DNA of 64,000 bases from an uncultured Pseudodesulfovibrio sp. (GCF_963675635.1 NZ_OY776488.1:2252001-2316000), one strand, 5' to 3'. Shown: positions 52,282-63,052, numbered from the stretch's first letter. Numbers and translations are program-made. Notes: generated by a model from the letters alone, not told the origin.

Positions 52282-55200
52282 ATGGTACGCTTCGGACTTC
52301 GTTTTCTTTTCTGCTTCATCCTGACGATGGCAGCGTCACTCCCGGCCCATGCAAACGGTACGGATTTCCTGCGCCGACTCGTTGCACTTGGCGACCGATC
52401 CATTGGTACGCCCGGAGCAGCCCGGGCAGCGAACATGGTCGAAACGAATTTCAAAAAACTCCTGCCGGACGCAACCACAGGCCGGCAATCATTTCACGTG
52501 CCAGTTCCGGTCAAGATGGGAGCGCAACTGACGTTTGAGAACTCTGGCCAGACTGTGGACCTCAAGCAGTTGCAGATCAACGCCCTGTCGCCCGGTGCAG
52601 TCATGCCGCCCGGCATCAGCGGTCCGCTCATTTATGTAGGGCAAGGCAGAGTTTCGGATTTTAATGGACTGCGTGTGCAAGGTTCCATTGTCCTCATGGA
52701 CATAGACTCCGGCAAAAACTGGAACAACGCGGCGATGCTTGGAGCGCGCGGACTGATTTTTGTCGGGCGCAGCGGAAATGGAGGCCATGCACCAAGACCC
52801 TTGTTCGAATACAAACTCGAATTGACCCCGATTGACTTCCCGACTTTCTGGCTCTCTCGTCAACAGGCAAACGCACTGTTCGGTGACGGGTTCATTCAAA
52901 ACGGCCCAAAGCATCTCGGCACGACGCGGCTGACTTCAAAAGCCGCCTGGCGCAACGAACCCGTCAACACAGTATACTGCCGTATTCAGGGCAGTGACCC
53001 CGAACTTTCAAAACAGACTGTCATTATCGAGGCTTTCTACGACTCCACGGCACTGGTGGACGGTCACGCTCCCGGCGCAGATGAAGGTTCCTCCATCGCC
53101 ACGCTCATGGATACGGCACAAGGCTTCGCCAAAACACCGCCCAAACGATCCGTCCTTCTGGTCGCCACCGCTGGCAAGGCTTCCGCCCAGGCTGGCATGC
53201 GTGAATTCACATGGGCATTGACCACTGAACAGGATCATCTCGATAAACGGAAAGAAACTCTGACAAAGTTGGTCCTCGACACGAAAACGACCCTCCAGTT
53301 CCTGCATAGCGACACACCCCTGTCCGAAACAACCCTGGCGAACGAAGAAAACCGTGCTTTACTCAAAGCCGCTTTCAAAGCCGTGGTCCGCAATCAGGAA
53401 GACGATATCACCAAAGAGTTGATGCGACTGCGACTGCTCGCCCGACAGGACACCGGCAAACCCGGTTCCGAAAAGGAACGACAGCAACGCATCAAGCATC
53501 TTGCCGGGGAACGAATGGTGTTGAAGCGGCTCAACTGGATCAACTCCAGTGCCACCGACTTTCCGCTGACCGACACAGAGCGGACGACTCTGGGCGACTT
53601 CATTCGAATGGCCGTCATTCACGAAACAGCCATTCTCGAAGATGCCACAGGCCAGCTCAAGGATATCGACTCCGCCCTGACTCTGCGCGAAACCCTTGGC
53701 GAATCCGCCATTGCCGCCCATGTTTCACTGTTCCTGTCCAGTCATGGCAACGGTGTTGGCGGTTTTGACAAGGGATGGCTCGTTGATCTCAAGCCGACAA
53801 TCAACCGTACAGCATTTTTCCGTCCTCTAGACACGGTCATGAAAGAGGCCGTCACTTCACTTCAAGTGTCAAACAGCGATATCGCGGAATTGTTCGCCGA
53901 CACCCTGCGTCCAGGAAAACGGGCATGGCAAAGCTACCTGCCAGACAGCCCGGAACTGGGTGGAGAGCCGATGGCTCTGGCAGGATTCCCCGGGTTCACC
54001 CTGGCCACGGTGCACGATGTCCGACCAGCCTGGGGCACACCCTATGACACGCTTGATCGCGTGGATTTCGATTTTCTGACCAGACAGACCGAACTGGTCA
54101 TGACATTGCTCAAGGCATTGGCAAATGAACCTATTGCCGACGTGGGCAATCGAAGCAAAGATCAATTCGTCACCATCGAAGGCCGGGCCAACCTGCTCAG
54201 AAAAGGTGAAATATTCCCTGATCGCCCCGGCACTGATCTGGTCGTACTCGCCTTTCAATGGCAGACACGCAATTACGGCATGGTCGATACACAGGGGAAT
54301 TTCCGCATCCCCGGACTCGCCAGCAAAAAGGTCAGTTATCACAAGGCCGTTGTCGAAGCGTTCAAATTCAACCCGCTGACCGGGCTGGCCGACTGGGCCA
54401 TCGACAAGCCAAAAACCGGTAAAAACGCCTATCGCATCAAACTGACTCGAGCCATCCAGGCAACGGACCTCATTCTTTTCAACTGCACCCAAACCACGCT
54501 GTTCAACATGTTTGATCCGCGAACCTTCAAATTCCTCTATCGCCCCACGCTTATTGACGGTCGCACGGAAGCCCCGCCGGTCAGTTACTGGTACAGCCGT
54601 CTGGACACGCGCTCATCCACGCTGGGGACCCTGTTCCTTGAACCGGATACTCCCATCAAACTCACCCTGTCCGACACGGTTCTGGACAAGAAAGTCCTGC
54701 TCCTGAACACCGACGAGGACCATCCGCAGGGACTCGGTTTCATAGCACGGCAATGGCCGGTCATCCCCATGACCGAGTTTCAGGCCGCCAAAGACATGTG
54801 GGGATTGATCGGACCGCGCATTGACAACCTGGAACAGAAAGGGATCATCAACGAACGTATTCGCGACCTGCGCAAGCAGGGTGACGAGGAACTGGCCCAG
54901 GCCATGACATTCATGGCCAAAAAGCAGTGGGACAAGTTCGTCGAGGCATCCCGGGCCTCCCTGTCCAAGGCAAGCCGGGTGTACAACGACGTGGACAAGA
55001 CCCAAAAAGATGTGCTCATAGGCGTGCTTTTTTACGTGGCACTGTTCGTTCCGTTTGCTTACTGCATGGAGCGGCTCTTTTTCTCGTTCGTGGATATCAA
55101 GAAGCGCATCGTCGCCTTCCTCGGTTTCCTTACCCTGATCATCAGCGTGGTCTATTTTGTCCATCCCGCTTTCCAACTCACCTATTCGCCAATGGTGGTC

Positions 55201-57174
55201 ATACTCGCATTTTTCATTCTCGCATTATCACTTTTGGTATCGCTCATCATATTCTTCCGATTCGAGCGGGAAATGGTGGAACTGCAGAAACGATCCGCCC
55301 ACATAAAACTCACGGGCATCAGTCCGGCCGCCGCATTCAGCGCGGCTTTCGTGCTCGGTGTTGGCAACCTGAAGCGTCGCCCGGTGAGAACGTTTCTGAC
55401 CTTTGCCACACTGGTCATTTTGACCTTTACCATCATGAACTTCACCACGGTCAAATCCGTACGGCAGGCCGGATGGGCACAATTCAGTGACAAGGCGTCC
55501 TACACAGGCCTGATGCTCAAATATCTCAACTGGCAGGATGTCCCGGTAGAAGCACTGTCCGTGGTGGAGACAGCCTTTGCCGGCAAAGGTGTTGTCGCTC
55601 CCCGTGTATGGTATGATACAGGCTTCACCTCAGATAAATCCCGTGCTCCGCTCATCCCGGTTTCTCTCGGTGACAAGACGGCCCAGGCGCGAGGTCTGGT
55701 GGGCCTCTCATATAGGGAACCGCAGGTCAGCGGGCTTGATCGCATTCTGGTCAAGGGCCGCTGGTTCAAGAAAGGAGAACGCAACGTCCTCATGCTGTCC
55801 CAGCGCATGGCCGATCAACTGGGCGCAGATCCTCTTGATCCCCAGCGCAACACCCTCATGACCTGGGGGATCGAAAGCACACTCGTCGGCGTATTCAGCG
55901 ACGAAGGGCTGCAGGAACACCCGGACCTCGATGGCGAGCCAATAACGCCCATCATCTTCCCCAATCAGGCAGCAACCCAGTTGTCCGAGGTTGAGGCCGA
56001 AGCCATTGAAAACGGCGAAGACGTGGTCACCACAGAATCCCGTTACCAGCACATCCCCGGCTCGGAAACACTCCTCGTGCCCGCCGAGATGCTTCTTTCC
56101 CTTCGGGCCGGCAGACTCAAAGGCATTGCCGTCAAGCCTGACAACGAGTCCCTGTCCAAAACAGACTCCATGGGCGATCGGTTCGGCATGCTCCTGTTCC
56201 GGGGCGGCCCCACTGGCACATCCCTGTATTTTGCATCCGATGCCGTCAACTACTCCGGCATGGCCAATATTCTGATTCCGCTCGGTATTTCCATCCTGAT
56301 TGTGCTCAACACCATGATAGGATCAGTCTATGAGCGAAAACCGGAGATTGCGGTATATACATCGGTCGGCCTAGCCCCTCCGCACGTCGCATTCCTCTTC
56401 ATTGCCGAAGCATTGGCCTTTGCCGTCATTTCCGTGGTGGTAGGGTATCTTCTGGCCCAAATATCTTCGGCGTTCCTGGCCGGGACGCCACTCTGGGCAG
56501 GCATGACCGCCAATTACTCTTCCACCGCAGGCGTCGCCGCCATGATCCTGGTCATCGGCGTGGTACTTATCTCAGCCATTTATCCGGCCAAAGTCGCGGC
56601 AAACATAGCCATCCCGGACGTCAACAAATCATGGACCATGCCCAAAGCCACAGGCAATGAACTCGTCGTGGTGCTGCCGTTTCTTATCAAACTGCGTGAA
56701 ATCAATTCGGCAGGCGGTTTCCTGCATCAATATTACATGGCCCATCACGACATATCGCACGGCGCATTCTGCACCGACGATATGAAATGCCATTTCCTTG
56801 ACCTCGAACAGGTCGAGATAGACACAGGCCTTGTCAGCGGCCTGCCTGAGAGCATTCCAATCCCCGATGACCTTTGCTTTTCCATGGACCTGCGCGTCTG
56901 GCTGGCCCCATTCGATTTCGGTGTGCGCCAAAAAGTGAAACTCGTGTTCTGTCCGTCTGATCTCTATACCGGGTTCCGACAGATCAAGGTCATCCTTCAT
57001 CGCGAAGCCGGTGAACTCAACGCATGGGAAAATCTGAACAGAAATTTCCTCAACGACCTGCGCAAACAACTCCTGGCTTGGCGGTCTCTGGACGACAAAG
57101 CCGTTGAAAGCTACTCCAACGATATGAACCGCACCATCGAAAAACACCTGAAAGACAAAGAGAGTGCAGCATGA
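52282..57174 (+). CDS. Giant ABC permease with degenerate M28 peptidase domain
   Basis: 1,630 residues, starting 3 bases after the ATPase gene. Signal peptide 1-24; PA-like region; M28-like domain near 240-320 (IIEAFYDSTALVDGHAPGAD), where the first zinc His of HYDS is Phe and GADD is GADE, so catalysis is doubtful; a long extracytoplasmic region; helices near 910-990; then a MacB/FtsX-like module (NLKRRPVRTFLTFATLVILT near 1030; helices near 1330-1450) and a 170-residue cytosolic tail. It overlaps the next gene by 4 bases. Function unknown; probably extracts or moves a lipid- or protein-linked substrate. Confidence 0.85.
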   Translation: MVRFGLRFLFCFILTMAASLPAHANGTDFLRRLVALGDRSIGTPGAARAANMVETNFKKLLPDATTGRQSFHVPVPVKMGAQLTFENSGQTVDLKQLQINALSPGAVMPPGISGPLIYVGQGRVSDFNGLRVQGSIVLMDIDSGKNWNNAAMLGARGLIFVGRSGNGGHAPRPLFEYKLELTPIDFPTFWLSRQQANALFGDGFIQNGPKHLGTTRLTSKAAWRNEPVNTVYCRIQGSDPELSKQTVIIEAFYDSTALVDGHAPGADEGSSIATLMDTAQGFAKTPPKRSVLLVATAGKASAQAGMREFTWALTTEQDHLDKRKETLTKLVLDTKTTLQFLHSDTPLSETTLANEENRALLKAAFKAVVRNQEDDITKELMRLRLLARQDTGKPGSEKERQQRIKHLAGERMVLKRLNWINSSATDFPLTDTERTTLGDFIRMAVIHETAILEDATGQLKDIDSALTLRETLGESAIAAHVSLFLSSHGNGVGGFDKGWLVDLKPTINRTAFFRPLDTVMKEAVTSLQVSNSDIAELFADTLRPGKRAWQSYLPDSPELGGEPMALAGFPGFTLATVHDVRPAWGTPYDTLDRVDFDFLTRQTELVMTLLKALANEPIADVGNRSKDQFVTIEGRANLLRKGEIFPDRPGTDLVVLAFQWQTRNYGMVDTQGNFRIPGLASKKVSYHKAVVEAFKFNPLTGLADWAIDKPKTGKNAYRIKLTRAIQATDLILFNCTQTTLFNMFDPRTFKFLYRPTLIDGRTEAPPVSYWYSRLDTRSSTLGTLFLEPDTPIKLTLSDTVLDKKVLLLNTDEDHPQGLGFIARQWPVIPMTEFQAAKDMWGLIGPRIDNLEQKGIINERIRDLRKQGDEELAQAMTFMAKKQWDKFVEASRASLSKASRVYNDVDKTQKDVLIGVLFYVALFVPFAYCMERLFFSFVDIKKRIVAFLGFLTLIISVVYFVHPAFQLTYSPMVVILAFFILALSLLVSLIIFFRFEREMVELQKRSAHIKLTGISPAAAFSAAFVLGVGNLKRRPVRTFLTFATLVILTFTIMNFTTVKSVRQAGWAQFSDKASYTGLMLKYLNWQDVPVEALSVVETAFAGKGVVAPRVWYDTGFTSDKSRAPLIPVSLGDKTAQARGLVGLSYREPQVSGLDRILVKGRWFKKGERNVLMLSQRMADQLGADPLDPQRNTLMTWGIESTLVGVFSDEGLQEHPDLDGEPITPIIFPNQAATQLSEVEAEAIENGEDVVTTESRYQHIPGSETLLVPAEMLLSLRAGRLKGIAVKPDNESLSKTDSMGDRFGMLLFRGGPTGTSLYFASDAVNYSGMANILIPLGISILIVLNTMIGSVYERKPEIAVYTSVGLAPPHVAFLFIAEALAFAVISVVVGYLLAQISSAFLAGTPLWAGMTANYSSTAGVAAMILVIGVVLISAIYPAKVAANIAIPDVNKSWTMPKATGNELVVVLPFLIKLREINSAGGFLHQYYMAHHDISHGAFCTDDMKCHFLDLEQVEIDTGLVSGLPESIPIPDDLCFSMDLRVWLAPFDFGVRQKVKLVFCPSDLYTGFRQIKVILHREAGELNAWENLNRNFLNDLRKQLLAWRSLDDKAVESYSNDMNRTIEKHLKDKESAA

Positions 57175-59177
57175 ACGGGCGACTCCGACTCCGCGCACTC
57201 CTGACCGGCCTGCTTCTTGGCATGACCCTGTGCATTTTCACGCCGCTAAACAACACTGTCCTGCACAACACGCCCATGGGCGGTGGCCACTTTCCCATGG
57301 CTCCGTTTTTCATTATCGCATGGATGTTCGTTATAGACGCATTTTCCTCCAGACTCAGCAAACGCCCACCGTTCTTTTCCGGGGTTGAGTTGCTCGTCAT
57401 CTGGCTGATGATGGTCCTGTTCACGGCAATCGGTTTTGCGGGACTGACCGAAACATTCTTCATCAACATAACGGCGCCGGAACGATTCGCCAAAGATGCT
57501 TACCGCTGGACCGAGGTTTTAACCCCGCTTCTTCCGCAATCATGGTTTCCGCAATCAGCCGACGCTGTGCGACTGTTTTTCCAGGGATTGGAAGGCGGTA
57601 ACGAAATGGGCGTTATTGCGGTCCTGTCAGCCATCCCCTGGGGAGTCTGGCTGCCAACACTGGCTGTCTGGTCACTGTTCATCCTCGGTTCTTTCTTTGT
57701 CATGATCTGTCTGATGGCGCTTTTCGGCCGACAATGGGTAGTGAACGAACGAGTCCATTTCCCTTTGATGAGTGCCCCCATAGTTATGGGAGAAGCTTTG
57801 GATCAAAAGCAGTTCATCTCATGGTGGTCCAACAACTACCTGCTCATCGGACTGACCATGGCCGGAGCACTGCATCTCATCAACGGACTCCACTTCTATT
57901 ATCCTTCCGTTCCCCAAATACCGACACTGGTTCTCGCAGGATCATATTTCCCGAAATTCGGACTCTTTTCCGGTTTCTACAAACTCAAACTCTACCTCGT
58001 CCCGGCTTTCATCGGTTTCGCCTTCCTGACCACCCGACAGATTTCCTTTTCCATGTGGACCTTTCACCTCATGGCCGGTCTGCTGTTCGGACTGCTTTAT
58101 ATCCTCGGGTGGCAACTTCCCGAAGCCGCACTCGGCACGACTTTCGGCCCAGATCTTGCCCGCCCCGAAGGCGCACAGGTTATCGGAGCATACGCCGTTT
58201 TCTTCATCTTCCTTATCTGGCTGGCGCGGCATCATCTCAAGGAAACCCTGACCTGTTTTCTACACCCGATATGCCACAGCACTGAAATTGAAGGAAAAGG
58301 AAAATTCGACACCATCCCCGACGAATGGGGGCCGCCCATATGGCCGCTCTGGGGACTCTTTTCCGGTATGATTTTCCTCATGGTCTGGTGTTGGTGGTTC
58401 GGCCTGCCGCTGCTGGCTGCCGTACTCCTGCCCTGTGCGTTTCTTATCGTCACACTGGTAACCAGTCGCCTAGTCTGTCAGGGCGGGTTGCCCTATTTCA
58501 CGCTCACTGCCGCACCATCCGACGGTCTCATGGGATTGTTCGGCACCGGATTTTTCGGTTCAGTCGGCCTTGCTGCCACCGCAGTCATGCAGAAAGTCCT
58601 ATTTCTCGATGTACGCGAAGCCATTGCGCCCACACTTTTCCATGGCTCCAAAATCCGGGAACAGACCCCACATCGCAATCTTGTCCTTGTGGCCATCGGC
58701 CTCTCCCTGGTCCTCGCACTCGCTACTGCCTTCGTGACCATGCTCTATCTCGGATACAAATACGGCCTGCGCGAACTCAATCTCGACTGGGCCACCCAGA
58801 CCGTGCTCGCCAACTACGAAAACGCACAACGACTTGTGGATCAGCCCACCGGCCCCAATGAATGGCTCATCACCTATGCCGGATTCGGTGCGCTCGCCAT
58901 GTTTGTTCTCATTTTCTGTTATTACAAATTTCCATGGTGGCCGCTGCATCCGCTCGGCTATCTCGCCGCCTATTCGGCTGGCATGAAGATTCTCTGGTTT
59001 CCGTTCTTCCTCGGCTGGCTATGCAACCATCTGATCTTGCATTACGGCGGAACCAGACTTTTCAACAGAGTCCGATATCTGTTCATTGGCCTGATACTCG
59101 GCGACTTTTTGATGGGTGGCATCTGGTCGCTGATCGGATTGTTCAACGAACAAAGTTACAACGTATTCCCGTTGTAA
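57171..59177 (+). CDS. Polytopic membrane protein, DUF6785/OPT-like
   Basis: 668 residues, about 14-16 hydrophobic helices. MNGRLRLRALLTGLLLGMTL begins the first helix; HFPMAPFFIIAWMFVIDAF, ETFFINITAPERFAKDAY and LVCQGGLPYFTLTAAPSDG recall the DUF6784/6785 proteins that resemble OPT oligopeptide transporters. It overlaps the giant permease gene by 4 bases (ATGA), so translation is coupled and the products probably act together. Substrate unknown. Confidence 0.75.
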   Translation: MNGRLRLRALLTGLLLGMTLCIFTPLNNTVLHNTPMGGGHFPMAPFFIIAWMFVIDAFSSRLSKRPPFFSGVELLVIWLMMVLFTAIGFAGLTETFFINITAPERFAKDAYRWTEVLTPLLPQSWFPQSADAVRLFFQGLEGGNEMGVIAVLSAIPWGVWLPTLAVWSLFILGSFFVMICLMALFGRQWVVNERVHFPLMSAPIVMGEALDQKQFISWWSNNYLLIGLTMAGALHLINGLHFYYPSVPQIPTLVLAGSYFPKFGLFSGFYKLKLYLVPAFIGFAFLTTRQISFSMWTFHLMAGLLFGLLYILGWQLPEAALGTTFGPDLARPEGAQVIGAYAVFFIFLIWLARHHLKETLTCFLHPICHSTEIEGKGKFDTIPDEWGPPIWPLWGLFSGMIFLMVWCWWFGLPLLAAVLLPCAFLIVTLVTSRLVCQGGLPYFTLTAAPSDGLMGLFGTGFFGSVGLAATAVMQKVLFLDVREAIAPTLFHGSKIREQTPHRNLVLVAIGLSLVLALATAFVTMLYLGYKYGLRELNLDWATQTVLANYENAQRLVDQPTGPNEWLITYAGFGALAMFVLIFCYYKFPWWPLHPLGYLAAYSAGMKILWFPFFLGWLCNHLILHYGGTRLFNRVRYLFIGLILGDFLMGGIWSLIGLFNEQSYNVFPL

Positions 59178-59314
59178 CACCGGAAGACGTCAACAATCTT
59201 GCAAACAGTTACATTTAACAAACTCGCTCACTGAAACGATAAAAGCACGGCTCCCCGTCTCGCCAAACCGCGCGACTGCGCAGAAATAAAGTTTGGAAGA
59301 TCAAAGGCATGGGG

Positions 59315-59375
59315 GGTCCGGGTAAAAAGGAGACAACGCCCCCTTTCCAAAGGGTTTTTCTCTCCCTTTCACCCG
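59315..59375 (+). terminator. Nested terminator-like element between the two OPT-like genes
   Basis: Inner CCCTTT-CC-AAAGGG (59341-59354) then TTTTT; outer GGGT..AAAAAGGAGA pairs with TCTCCCTTTCACCC. It resembles 36621-36685. The ribosome site of the next gene (CGGAGG) follows directly, so read-through would be needed or a promoter lies within. Confidence 0.65.
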
Positions 59376-59394
59376 GCCGCCGGAGGCATCTCGG

Positions 59395-61353
59395 ATGTAT
59401 GACGACAAAGAACTGAAAGAGTATCGCGACTTGATGAAGCCCCCCGATAAGTTCGAGGAGGGGTTTGATTGGAAGACGATAGTCGGTGCCATTTTCATAG
59501 GCTTCCTGATGATGCCGGGGTCTATGTATTTGCAGCTGGTCATTGGTCAGGGCATTGGTCCGGCTGCCCGCTGGGTTACGATCATCCTCTTTGCCGAGAT
59601 TGCCAAACGCTCATATACACACCTGAAACAACAGGAGATCTTCCTCCTTTACTATATGGCTGGCGCAGCACTGGCTTCGCCGTTCCAGGGGCTTTTGTGG
59701 AACCAGTATCTTGTGCAGTCGGACGCTGCGAGGATGTTGGGATTGACCGAATTCATCCCGCACTGGATAGCTCCGGCACTCGGATCGGGATCGTACCTGG
59801 AACGCACATTCATGCACCCGGACTGGCTGGTGCCGATCATGCTGTTGGTTGGCGCACAACTGGTCCAGCGCATCGACCACTTCGGACTGGGCTATTCACT
59901 ATACCGCATCACTTCGGATGTGGAAAAGCTCCCGTTCCCCATGGCTCCCGTGGGCGCACTGGGAACCATGGCACTGGCAGAGTCCACCGAGGACAAGAAG
60001 ACCGGCTGGAAATGGCGCGTGTTCTCCATCGGCGGCGTTATCGGGCTGCTGTTCGGATTTTTCTATGTATTACTGCCGGCGCTGTCCGGGCTGCTGTTCA
60101 GTGAACCGATCAGACTGATCCCCATCCCGTGGATCGAATTGACCATGCACACCGAAGACGTGCTGCCCGCGGTTGCCACAGGCTTGCAGTTCGATCTCGG
60201 GCTGGTTTTCATCGGCATGGTCCTGCCGTTCTGGGCGGTCATCGGCGGCCTGGTGGGTCTGATTATCACCATTATCGCCAACCCGATTCTGTATGCTGAA
60301 GGCATTCTGCACCGCTGGCATCCCGGCATGGCGACAGTTGAAACCGTCTTTGCCAACAACTTTGATTTTTACATGAGCTTCGGCATAGGTCTGGGTCTGG
60401 CTATCGGCGCGGTGGGTATCTACTACGTGGTCAAATCCTTCCGCAACACAGACGGCAAGGGACTTGATTTTTCTGTCCTGTTCAACCCGCCTGAAGGTCG
60501 CGGAGACATCAATTTCTGGGTGTCCATCGGCATCTATGTATTCTCCACGCTTTGCTACATAGCGTTCTGCGTCTGGCTGGTACCATCGTTCCCATGGATT
60601 TTCTTCGTGCTGTACGGTTTCATATATACACCAGTAATCTCGTATATAACCGCACGAATGGAAGGTGTAGCCGGCCAATTCATTTCGCTGCCCATGGTAC
60701 GTGAATTTTCATTTATCGCCGGCGCCAAGTTCTTCGGATATCAGGGGTTGGAAATCTGGTACGCCCCCATTCCCATCCACAACTATGGCGAAGCCACTGT
60801 CCAGTTCCGTCAGATCGAACTGACCGGAACATCTCTGCGCGGCATCATCAAGGCCGAGATCATCGTCTTCCCCATTGTCATGATCTCGTCGCTGCTGTTT
60901 TCGCAATTCCTGTGGCAACTTGCACCCATTCCTTCCCCGGAATATCCCTTTGCGCAGGAATTGTGGCATTTGCAGGCACTCAACACCCTGCTCATGCAAA
61001 CCTCCACGCTTGAAGGCAATTCACTCTTTTTTGAGGCACTATCCGGGCCCATCGTCTTATCCGGACTTGGATTGGGGCTTATCATGTATTCGGTGCTGAA
61101 CGTGCTCGGATTACCGGTCCTGCTGGTCTATGGTGTGGTGCGCGGTCTAGGACAGTCCACGCCCCACGGCATGTTGCTCGAAGTGGTGGGAGCGCTGCTC
61201 GGCCGATTCTATTTTCTGAAGAAGTACGGCAAGGAATGGAGGCAATACGCTCCGGTCCTGCTGGCCGGTTTTTCCTGCGGCATGGGCCTCACGGGAATGT
61301 TCGCCATGGGCTGCACACTCATCATGAAATCACTGGGACGACTGGCATATTAG
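59395..61353 (+). CDS. OPT-like polytopic membrane transporter
   Basis: 652 residues, GGAGG 9 bases before ATG. About 14-16 hydrophobic helices after an acidic start (MYDDKELKEYRDLMKPPDKF). Landmarks: GFLMMPGSMYLQLVIGQGIG, LPFPMAPVGALGTMALAEST, and FISLPMVREFSFIAGAKFFG. It fits the OPT (oligopeptide/siderophore) superfamily and its paralogous neighbour 217 bases upstream. Probably a subunit of the same envelope system. Confidence 0.75.
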   Translation: MYDDKELKEYRDLMKPPDKFEEGFDWKTIVGAIFIGFLMMPGSMYLQLVIGQGIGPAARWVTIILFAEIAKRSYTHLKQQEIFLLYYMAGAALASPFQGLLWNQYLVQSDAARMLGLTEFIPHWIAPALGSGSYLERTFMHPDWLVPIMLLVGAQLVQRIDHFGLGYSLYRITSDVEKLPFPMAPVGALGTMALAESTEDKKTGWKWRVFSIGGVIGLLFGFFYVLLPALSGLLFSEPIRLIPIPWIELTMHTEDVLPAVATGLQFDLGLVFIGMVLPFWAVIGGLVGLIITIIANPILYAEGILHRWHPGMATVETVFANNFDFYMSFGIGLGLAIGAVGIYYVVKSFRNTDGKGLDFSVLFNPPEGRGDINFWVSIGIYVFSTLCYIAFCVWLVPSFPWIFFVLYGFIYTPVISYITARMEGVAGQFISLPMVREFSFIAGAKFFGYQGLEIWYAPIPIHNYGEATVQFRQIELTGTSLRGIIKAEIIVFPIVMISSLLFSQFLWQLAPIPSPEYPFAQELWHLQALNTLLMQTSTLEGNSLFFEALSGPIVLSGLGLGLIMYSVLNVLGLPVLLVYGVVRGLGQSTPHGMLLEVVGALLGRFYFLKKYGKEWRQYAPVLLAGFSCGMGLTGMFAMGCTLIMKSLGRLAY

Positions 61354-61675
61354 GCATGCTTTCGCCTCCTCCGCCTGCCGAAACCTTTGGATGCCGCTTC
61401 GTGAACAGGATATGGCATTGCGTTCCTTCAGCCGTATGCGATAGCGCTCTTCGCCACTCAAACAAATTGAAGCGTTTCGGTAGTATTTCCATTGTGCATA
61501 CATTTTCATAAAACAACTCAACGAATACCTACTCAAACCGTCTGATAAATATATAAAAACAACGTGACGGGATTTCACAAACGGTTCTTGTCCTTTTCAC
61601 TTCAAGCGGGTAAATTATCTTCCGACGAATGCACTGAAATTGATCGTGCCTGAAACGAAAGACACGGAGAACAGA
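61354..61675. other. Intergenic region, no gene seen
   Basis: About 320 bp between the OPT-like gene and glmU. Open frames here are short and unlike known proteins. It probably holds the glmU promoter, though no clear -35/-10 pair was recognised, and no terminator for the OPT-like gene. Confidence 0.35.
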
Positions 61676-63052
61676 ATGCCGAATACAAAAATAACCGCTC
61701 TGGTCCTGGCCGCAGGCAAGGGAACGCGCATGCATTCGGCCAAGGCCAAAGTGCTGCAGACGCTTTTGAACGAGCCGATGCTCTACTATGTCTATGCCGC
61801 GCTCAAACCGATCATGCAGGAAAACATCCTGACTGTGGTCGGACACGACGCACAAGGTGTGGAAGCCGCATTCCCGGACAGAGCCGACCGATTCATCACA
61901 CAGGACAATCAGCTTGGGACAGGTCATGCGCTGCAAGTATCCTGGGATGCGGTCAAAAAGACTGGAGCCACTCACTGCCTCGTCATCAACGGCGATACGC
62001 CGTTGGTCACAGTCGAGGCATTGGACCGACTGACCAATGTTGTCGGGTGCTGCGATATCGCATTCATGACCATCACTCCACGCGATACCGGCGCATTTGG
62101 TCGCGTAGTACGTGACACCGAGCGCAGGATTATAGCTATCGTGGAAGCCAAGGATTATGATTTGAATGTCCACGGCTCGGTTACGGGCGAAGTCAACGCC
62201 GGAGTCTATTTGCTCAAGGTGGACACAATCGGACCGTTGATATCTCGATTGGAAAACACCAACAATTCAGGCGAATACTACATCACCGATCTGGTCAAAC
62301 TGGCTGTAAGTGAAGGGTTGACCGTCGACGGAGTCCAATGCGGTGATGACATCAGCCTCATGGGCATCAATTCGCCTCGGGAACTGATAACCGCAGAAAA
62401 CACCCTGCGCCGCCAGATAGTGGACGACCACCTGGACTCCGGCGTGCTTATTCACAACCCTGACACCGTGATCCTCGGCCCCAAGGTGACAGTTGAACCT
62501 GGAGCGGAGATCTTCGGACACTGCGAAATTTATGGCACGTCCACAGTCAAGGCAGGAGCGCGGCTGGGATCATACAACTACATCCTCGACTCAACCTTCG
62601 AAGACGGATGCGATGTACGTCAGTTCAACCACATCGAAGGTGCGACTGTTGGCGAAGGATGCTGGGTGGGACCATACGCCCGACTGCGGCCCGGAGCGAT
62701 CATGAAGAAGGACGCTCGCATAGGCAATTTCGTCGAGATGAAAAAGGCCACTCTGGGCGAAGGTGCCAAGGCCAACCATCTGACATATTTGGGTGATACC
62801 GAAGTCGGTGCCAAAGCCAACATCGGGGCCGGAACCATCACCTGCAATTACGACGGCAAGAACAAATTCACTACCACTATCGGAGAAGGGGCGTTCATCG
62901 GTTCCAACACCGCTCTGGTAGCTCCGGTCACCATCGGAAAAGACGCTCTTGTAGGCGCCGGATCAACTATCACGAAAGACGTGCCGGAAGGTCAGGGAGC
63001 TGTCGCCCGAGGCAGACAGGTAAACATAAAACGCAGACTCAAGAAGTCTTGA
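61676..63052 (+). CDS. glmU: Bifunctional UDP-N-acetylglucosamine pyrophosphorylase/acetyltransferase
   Basis: 458 residues from ATG 61676 (MPNTKITALVLAAGKGTRMH), CGGAG upstream; an upstream in-frame start is unlikely. N-terminal uridyltransferase has LVLAAGKGTRM, QLGTGHALQ and NGDTPLVT; the C-terminal left-handed beta helix (from about 250) has the hexapeptide repeats and the acetyltransferase His/Lys region (ARIGNFVEMKKATLGEGAKANHLTYLG). It makes UDP-GlcNAc for peptidoglycan and LPS. The zapB-like gene follows 31 bases later. Confidence 0.95.
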   Translation: MPNTKITALVLAAGKGTRMHSAKAKVLQTLLNEPMLYYVYAALKPIMQENILTVVGHDAQGVEAAFPDRADRFITQDNQLGTGHALQVSWDAVKKTGATHCLVINGDTPLVTVEALDRLTNVVGCCDIAFMTITPRDTGAFGRVVRDTERRIIAIVEAKDYDLNVHGSVTGEVNAGVYLLKVDTIGPLISRLENTNNSGEYYITDLVKLAVSEGLTVDGVQCGDDISLMGINSPRELITAENTLRRQIVDDHLDSGVLIHNPDTVILGPKVTVEPGAEIFGHCEIYGTSTVKAGARLGSYNYILDSTFEDGCDVRQFNHIEGATVGEGCWVGPYARLRPGAIMKKDARIGNFVEMKKATLGEGAKANHLTYLGDTEVGAKANIGAGTITCNYDGKNKFTTTIGEGAFIGSNTALVAPVTIGKDALVGAGSTITKDVPEGQGAVARGRQVNIKRRLKKS

